Shown in pieces: positions 14,912-19,314 of a DNA stretch of 19,314 bases. The stretch lies in the NCBI GenBank assembly GCA_964639525.1, contig CAZXDS010000045.1, positions 1-19,314 of the forward strand, read 5' to 3'. Both the position numbers and the translations under genes were made by a program. This stretch comes from CAZXDS01 sp964639525 (GTDB lineage Bacteria; Bacteroidota; Ignavibacteria; Ignavibacteriales; Melioribacteraceae). The notes beneath the pieces are model-generated. The model saw only the letters and a program-made list of their open reading frames with translations, did no database searches and was not told the origin of the DNA. Position 1 is the first letter of the stretch. Each line of letters starts with the position of its first letter.

Positions 14912-16156
14912 TTACAGAATGCCGTTCAAGTCCGATAAACTTACTTCTTTCTGTTCTCCGGCTGACATATTTTTCAGTACTGCATTTCCTCTTTCATATT
15001 CTTCTCCGCCAACCATCAAAACATTTTTAGCATTTAACCTGTTGGCTTCACGCATTTGAGCTTTTACACTCCTCCCGAGATAATCCAGCTCAACCGAAAG
15101 TCCTTTTGCCCTAAAAAAATGTGCAGTTCCAAAAACTTCTTTTTCCAATGATTTATCGAGGCGAACTACGTACAAATCAATTTCTTTCCGAGGCAAATTA
15201 AAAACATTTTCATTTTCGCAGGCAAGTAAAATTCTTTCAATTCCGGCAGCGAAACCGACTCCGAATGTATCCTTGCCGCCAAGCTCCTTAACCAATAAAT
15301 TGTATCTGCCGCCGCCGCAAAGAGCAGTCTGCGAACCAACACTTCCGCTTGATATTTCAAAAGTTGTATTGGTGTAATAGTCTAGTCCGCGAACAAGAAT
15401 CGGATCAATTAAAAACGGGACACCTGCTTTTAGTAAAATTTGTTTAACACTTTCAAAATGTTCGAGAGATTCATCATCAAGATATTCAATTAAGTGTGGG
15501 GCATTTTCCGTAATCTCCATATCACGTGCATCTTTGCTGTCAAAAATTCTGAGAACATTAGTTTCAAAACGTCTTTTGCTGTCCTCTGAAAGACCATCAA
15601 ATTTATCGGATAAATAATCGCGTAAAACACTTTTGTAATTTTCCCGCGAATCAGGAACCCCAAGCGAATTAATTTTAACAGTCAGGTCTTTAAGACCTAA
15701 TTGTTTTAGAATCATATACGGTATTAAAATCATTTCAGCATCAAGGGCGGGATTATTACTGCCGAGAGCTTCTGCCCCGAATTGATGAAATTGTCTCAGC
15801 CGCCCGGCTTGCGGTCTTTCCTGCCTAAACATTGGAGAGATATAATAAAATTTATTAAATCCTTGCTGTTTATCAAACGAATGTTCAATGTATGCCCTTA
15901 CAACGGAAGCGGTCATTTCGGGTTTAAGTGTAACACTTGTTTCACTTCGGTCGACAAAAGTGTACATTTCCTTACTTACAATATCCGAACTCTCACCAAT
16001 ACCCCGGCTGAACAAACCTGTTTCTTCAAATATCGGAGTTCTAATTTCACTGTAATGAAAATCTGCCATAATTTTATTAACCGTTGATTCAACAAATTTC
16101 CATTTGTTAATATTTTCAGGCAGAATATCTTTTGTACCCCTAATTGCTCTAATCAT
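14912..16156 (-). CDS. hisS: Histidyl-tRNA synthetase
   Basis: A 414-residue class II synthetase that charges tRNA-His with histidine in the cytoplasm. The start MIRAIRGTKDILPE is the standard HisRS N-terminus. Motif 2 is visible as MFRQERPQAGRLRQFHQFGAEALG with the ATP-binding arginine. The histidine-specific loops are LVRGLDYYTNTTFEI and GGGRYNLLVKELGG, and motif 3 is GVGFAAGIERI. The C-terminal anticodon-binding domain begins near residue 330 (DLYVVRLD). The length is normal. It lies 23 bases after the ptsN-like gene and 21 bases before rlmB, so the three genes form an operon centred on translation. Confidence 0.97.
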   Translation of the reverse strand: MIRAIRGTKDILPENINKWKFVESTVNKIMADFHYSEIRTPIFEETGLFSRGIGESSDIVSKEMYTFVDRSETSVTLKPEMTASVVRAYIEHSFDKQQGFNKFYYISPMFRQERPQAGRLRQFHQFGAEALGSNNPALDAEMILIPYMILKQLGLKDLTVKINSLGVPDSRENYKSVLRDYLSDKFDGLSEDSKRRFETNVLRIFDSKDARDMEITENAPHLIEYLDDESLEHFESVKQILLKAGVPFLIDPILVRGLDYYTNTTFEISSGSVGSQTALCGGGRYNLLVKELGGKDTFGVGFAAGIERILLACENENVFNLPRKEIDLYVVRLDKSLEKEVFGTAHFFRAKGLSVELDYLGRSVKAQMREANRLNAKNVLMVGGEEYERGNAVLKNMSAGEQKEVSLSDLNGIL

Positions 16157-16179
16157 TTATTTCTTAATTTTTAATAATT

Positions 16180-16653
16180 TTAATTGAGATTGATATAATT
16201 TTTTTCTTCTTCCCTGAAGATATTAAAAATTTCATCATTGTCTTTTGCGGTTAACAACCTACTTCTAAACTCTTCTTTGTTCATCATTCGCGATATTCGG
16301 CTTAATAATTTAATATGAGGACCAACGAGGTTTTCTCTCCCAACTAAAAGGAATATTAGTCTTACAGGTTTGTTATCTAAAGAATCAAAATCAATAGGTT
16401 GCTCTGTCCTGCCAAATGCCGCCACTATCCCATCAACACCGTTTGTTTTTCCATGTGGAATAGCAAACCCTTCTCCAACTCCTGTGGACATGATTTCTTC
16501 TCTATCCAGCACAGCTTTGCGGACAGCTTCCAAATTTTTAACTTCATCTTCATTTTTGAGATTATCAATCATCTCGTTCAAAATTTCCTTTTTCGTATTA
16601 CCCTTCAAGGATACATTTATTCTGCTTAATTTTATAACTTCGGTTATATTCAT
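16180..16653 (-). CDS. PTS IIA-like nitrogen-regulatory protein (PtsN type)
   Basis: A 157-residue EIIA domain of the fructose/nitrogen family. It accepts a phosphate from HPr/NPr on a histidine and usually signals to other proteins instead of moving sugar. The active site GEGFAIPHGKT places the phosphorylated histidine at residue 67. Flanking family segments are VLDREEIMSTGVG before it and LIFLLVGRENLVGPHIKLL after it. No membrane EIIB/EIIC subunit is nearby, which favours a regulatory role. AGGA lies 4 bases before the ATG at 16653. It is the first gene of the minus-strand operon with hisS and rlmB. HPr and its kinase are not in the window. Confidence 0.88.
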   Translation of the reverse strand: MNITEVIKLSRINVSLKGNTKKEILNEMIDNLKNEDEVKNLEAVRKAVLDREEIMSTGVGEGFAIPHGKTNGVDGIVAAFGRTEQPIDFDSLDNKPVRLIFLLVGRENLVGPHIKLLSRISRMMNKEEFRSRLLTAKDNDEIFNIFREEEKNYINLN

Positions 16654-16688
16654 TATCCTGCAATAATTATGAGAAATATTATAAAAAG

Positions 16689-16719
16689 GAAATTTAACAA
16701 ACCATTTTTAATTAGCAAA
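16689..16719 (-). promoter_or_regulatory. Putative promoter of the ptsN-like/hisS/rlmB operon
   Basis: On the minus strand TTTG (16719-16716), a spacer of exactly 19 bases and TAAATTTC (16696-16689) fit the Bacteroidota promoter with one mismatch in the last base of TAnnTTTG. The leader to the ATG at 16653 would be about 30 bases. Confidence 0.45.
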
Positions 16720-16779
16720 GCAATTAAACTCAATGGATGAATTAATCTCTCTTAATCTGCAAGTGTCTATAACATAATA

Positions 16780-16795
16780 AAGCCGAATCCGGCTT
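16780..16795. repeat. Short GC-rich hairpin
   Basis: AAGCCG (16780-16785) pairs with CGGCTT (16790-16795) around an AATC loop. On the minus strand it is followed by TTATTATG, a weak T-tract. It lies outside the region shared by the two MITE-like copies. Its role is unknown. Confidence 0.4.
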
Positions 16796-16824
16796 AAGAC
16801 TGATTTTTCGAGTTAATTTTTTCA

Positions 16825-16998
16825 AAATGAAAATTGTAAAACCGACTTTCCAGTCGGTTTATTTTTTAACTTTTTTAAAAAGAAACTTTGCTGCTGTTTT
16901 TCAAAGTTTTTTCTACATTTAACGATGAACAAACCGGAAGGTTTGTTCTACAATAAAAATTTAATATTGAAAGCTGTATTATTTGATTCCGAATTGCT
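16825..16998. mobile_element. MITE/REPIN-like element, copy B, inverted and partly decayed
   Basis: This is the reverse complement of 4303-4494, with about eight mismatches by eye and lacking only the 18-bp loop insertion of copy A. One terminal repeat is kept, TTTGATTCCGAATTGCT (16982-16998). The opposite end is lost or diverged: similarity stops at 16825, although AGCAATTAAACTCAAT at 16719-16734 may be a decayed end. The hairpins are AAACCGACT/AGTCGGTTT with loop TTCC (16839-16860) and the GAACAAACC unit (16925-16954). A third hairpin, AAACTTTG/CAAAGTTT, lies between them and pairs better here than in copy A. I see no target duplication. It accounts for much of the 434-base gene-free stretch 16654-17087. 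Confidence 0.75.
16839..16866 (+). terminator. Terminator-like hairpin inside copy B
   Basis: A 9-bp perfect stem, AAACCGACT/AGTCGGTTT, with a TTCC loop is followed by ATTTTTT on the plus strand, the shape of an intrinsic terminator. No plus-strand gene ends just upstream, so the shape may simply be a property of the mobile element. Confidence 0.4.
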
Positions 16999-17087
16999 AC
17001 AAATAAATTATTCGCTTGCCAAAGGCTTTGTTTACAGTTAAGTTTCACTACAAATATATTTTTAAATTCTGTTGAATGAGGCAAATT

Positions 17088-18788
17088 ATGGATATTAAAA
17101 ACAAAACTGTTCTTGTACTTGGAGCATGGGGCTTGGTAGGCAATGCTGTTACTAGAAAAATTATTGCGGAAAAACCCAAGAATATTGTTATTACATCTCT
17201 TAATGAAAAAGAGATTTTGGAAGAGATTGAAAAATTAAAAAAAGAATTTCCGGAGCTTCCTGAAAACTATTTTATCCCTTGGTGGGGAAACATTTTTGTA
17301 CGAAATGAATATAAGGATGCAAATAGATTTGACCTTCTTGCCAACCCGGAAAGCCGAGATAAGTTAATGACTGATACACTTGAAGAACTTACGCCTGAGT
17401 TACTTCACACTTCATCTTTGTATTCATTAATTAATGAATACAAACCCGAAATTATTATTGACTGCATTAATTCTGCTACCGGAATTGCTTATCAAGATAT
17501 TTACACTTCGTATAGGGATATTAGAAAAACTATAAAATCAGATACGTCAAGAGATGCCATAGTTGAGCAAACCGAAAAATTACTTTGCACTCTTTATATT
17601 CCACAGCTCATAAGGCATATTCAAATTCTCTATGCCTCAATGAAAAAAGTTGGAACTGAAATATACATGAAAATAGGAACAAGCGGAACCGGTGGAATGG
17701 GTTTGAATATTCCATATACTCACAGTGAAGAAAAACCTTCTCGTGTGCTGTTAAGTAAATCTTCAGTTGCCGGAGCACATACTTTGCTGCTGTTCCTTAT
17801 GGGCAGAACTCCTGACGGACCTATTACAAAAGAAATAAAACCAACGGCTGCAATAGCTTGGAAAAAAATTCAGTTTGGAAAAATAAAAAAACAAGGCAAA
17901 GGGATTGAATTGATGGAGCTTCCGATTTCTGCAGCAATTCCGCTCAATGAAAAATTGACTCTTAATTTGGAAAAGCAATTTGAATCATCAGGAAAAGAAT
18001 TGGAATCTGTTTTTATAGATACCGGAGAAAACGGAACATTTTCACGCGGCGAATTTGAAGCGATTACTTCGCAAGGACAAATGGAATATGTAACACCTGA
18101 AGAAATTGCCGCTGATGTTATTTATGAAATTAAAGGAGGTAATACCGGACACGATATAATTAACGCACTTGATAATGCTACATTGGAACCTACATACAGA
18201 GCCGGATTTCTACAGCACTATGCAATCAATAAATTGAAAGACCTCGAAGACCTTCATGGCAAAAGCAGCGTAGCTTTTGAACTGCTCGGACCACCAAGGT
18301 TGTCTAAATTGCTGTACGAAATTCACTTGCTTAAATTGGTTGCCAAAACTCTTAAAGGAATTTTGGAGAAATCACCTGAAGAACTTTCAAAAGAGATTTA
18401 TAACATTATTCAAAACGATGATGAGTTGAGAAGTGAAATTATTTCAATCGGCATACCCATTTTGATGCCGGATGGAAAATTTTTACTACGGGGAAACCTA
18501 ATGAAAATTCCACCATATCGTGGAGAAAATGAATTAAATATAAATGATGATAATGTTAACCTTTGGGCAAAAGACGGATGGATTGACCTAAGAGAAAAAA
18601 ATATGATAAAATGGCAATCCCGAATAACAATGATAATTGAAGATGCTGAAAATATTCATGAAGATGACACAAGCTCTATGTTTGTCAGAAATAAAAGATA
18701 TTGGAACAACTTTGAGCAAATTGATATCGGTAAAATTGTAGGATGGATATTTATTGTTGAGGAAGAAGGACTTAGAATGAAGGCATAA
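17088..18788 (+). CDS. NAD(P)-binding Rossmann-fold, SDR-like protein
   Basis: A 566-residue cytoplasmic protein. The start at 17088 is preferred to the in-frame ATG at 17076 because GAGG (17078-17081) is 6 bases upstream of it. The N-terminus KTVLVLGAWGLVGNAVTRK contains the glycine-rich dinucleotide loop GAWGLVG at residues 12-18, as in extended short-chain dehydrogenases. IIDCINSATGIAYQ and MKIGTSGTGGMGLNIPYTHS fit later strands of that fold. The usual YxxxK pair is not obvious. The second half (from about 330) is helical and charged and is not a domain I recognise; at 566 residues it is far longer than a normal SDR. A strong terminator follows. Substrate and pathway are unknown. Confidence 0.75.
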   Translation: MDIKNKTVLVLGAWGLVGNAVTRKIIAEKPKNIVITSLNEKEILEEIEKLKKEFPELPENYFIPWWGNIFVRNEYKDANRFDLLANPESRDKLMTDTLEELTPELLHTSSLYSLINEYKPEIIIDCINSATGIAYQDIYTSYRDIRKTIKSDTSRDAIVEQTEKLLCTLYIPQLIRHIQILYASMKKVGTEIYMKIGTSGTGGMGLNIPYTHSEEKPSRVLLSKSSVAGAHTLLLFLMGRTPDGPITKEIKPTAAIAWKKIQFGKIKKQGKGIELMELPISAAIPLNEKLTLNLEKQFESSGKELESVFIDTGENGTFSRGEFEAITSQGQMEYVTPEEIAADVIYEIKGGNTGHDIINALDNATLEPTYRAGFLQHYAINKLKDLEDLHGKSSVAFELLGPPRLSKLLYEIHLLKLVAKTLKGILEKSPEELSKEIYNIIQNDDELRSEIISIGIPILMPDGKFLLRGNLMKIPPYRGENELNINDDNVNLWAKDGWIDLREKNMIKWQSRITMIIEDAENIHEDDTSSMFVRNKRYWNNFEQIDIGKIVGWIFIVEEEGLRMKA

Positions 18789-18851
18789 ATTATTCGTGTC
18801 GGTACTGAATTGAAATACACTCTTATACCGGCTAATATTTTCAAACTTTAT

Positions 18852-18881
18852 ATTTACCGGATTTATTTCCGGTAAATTTTT
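18852..18881 (+). terminator. Intrinsic terminator of the SDR-like gene
   Basis: ATTTACCGG (18852-18860) pairs perfectly with CCGGTAAAT (18869-18877) around an 8-base loop and runs into TTTTATT. It separates the SDR-like gene from the thioesterase-like gene that starts 20 bases later. Confidence 0.85.
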
Positions 18882-18901
18882 ATTAATTAAAAATAATTTA
18901 A

Positions 18902-19314
18902 ATGAGAAAGAACAGAATAGATTTCACTAACTTGGCTTCTATCAAAAGCAGTTTTGAAGAAATAATTAACACTCAAATTCCCATTGTAAAAGAAATGGGA
19001 ATCAAACTTGCGGACTACAATGGAACAGTGTTGAAGTTAGAAGCCCCGCTTGATAAAAATATTAATCACCGTTTTTCTGCATTTGGCGGCAGCATCTACT
19101 CGGTTGCCGTATTGGCAGGCTATGGAATAATTTTTCTTAGATTAAGAGAGCTGAATCTAAACCCGCATATTGTGGTTCACAAAAGTAATGTTGTCTATAG
19201 GTTACCAATAGAACAAGACTTTGAGGCGATTTGCAAAATTGAGGACAATGAGAACTTTGATAATTTTATTGAATACTATAAGCAAAATAAAAAATCAAGA
19301 ATTGAACTTAATTC
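18902..19314 (+). CDS. YiiD C-terminal-type thioesterase domain protein, 3' end cut by the window
   Basis: An open frame of 137 codons from ATG 18902 runs off the right edge with no stop. The protein resembles the YiiD_C hotdog domain: IPIVKEMGIKLADYNGTVLK, then APLDKNINHRFSAFGGSIYS with the conserved N-x-N-H and FGGS, VAVLAGYGIIFLRLRELNL, and a strand IVVHKSNVVYRLPI before a C-terminal segment. In E. coli this domain is fused behind an acetyltransferase; here the protein starts directly with it, so it stands alone. The domain is thought to act on acyl-CoA or acyl-ACP thioesters. There is no clear Shine-Dalgarno. The terminator just upstream suggests that it is transcribed separately or by readthrough. 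Confidence 0.8.
   Translation, partial: MRKNRIDFTNLASIKSSFEEIINTQIPIVKEMGIKLADYNGTVLKLEAPLDKNINHRFSAFGGSIYSVAVLAGYGIIFLRLRELNLNPHIVVHKSNVVYRLPIEQDFEAICKIEDNENFDNFIEYYKQNKKSRIELN

Overview
The window is AT-rich and most likely comes from an Ignavibacteria-type member of the Bacteroidota/Chlorobiota group. Four things point there: a large secreted protein ends in a type IX secretion sorting domain of the 'NYPNPFNPTT' kind; several promoters fit the Bacteroidota pattern TTTG-N19/20-TAnnTTTG; a DUF4783-like secreted protein is present; and the OmpA-family, lipoprotein and NtrY-like kinase genes are typical of that group. This assignment is an inference from gene content.

Layout, left to right. 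Positions 1-50 hold the 5' part of a tRNA-Pro(CGG) on the minus strand, cut by the window edge. An OmpA-family outer-membrane protein gene with a strong terminator follows. Next is the pyrR-pyrB-pyrC operon (1530-4304) for early pyrimidine synthesis. Its leader has a near-consensus promoter, a PyrR-type RNA binding loop and a hairpin that covers the ribosome binding site. A 242-bp MITE-like element with terminal inverted repeats and an 11-bp target duplication sits exactly at the pyrC stop codon. A second palindromic repeat follows in the same gene-free stretch. Then comes a co-oriented set: an FN3 lipoprotein, a DUF4783-like secreted protein and a 1258-residue NtrY-like sensor kinase. A 965-residue T9SS cargo protein converges on the kinase.

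The right half is on both strands. At 13318-13974 there is genomic damage: an M16 peptidase gene is frameshifted, then cut off, and joined tail-to-tail to the head of a secreted-protein gene. The minus-strand operon ptsN-like/hisS/rlmB (14165-16653) serves translation and has a plausible promoter. Upstream of it, 16825-16998 is a second copy of the MITE-like element in inverted orientation. The window ends with a Rossmann-fold dehydrogenase-like gene, a clear terminator, and a YiiD-type thioesterase-domain gene cut by the right edge.

The items most worth a second look are the PyrR RNA leader outside its best-known phyla, the MITE/REPIN-like element whose two hairpin units differ by compensated stem changes, and the M16/secreted-protein junction. 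I see no CRISPR array, prophage, toxin-antitoxin pair or defence system.
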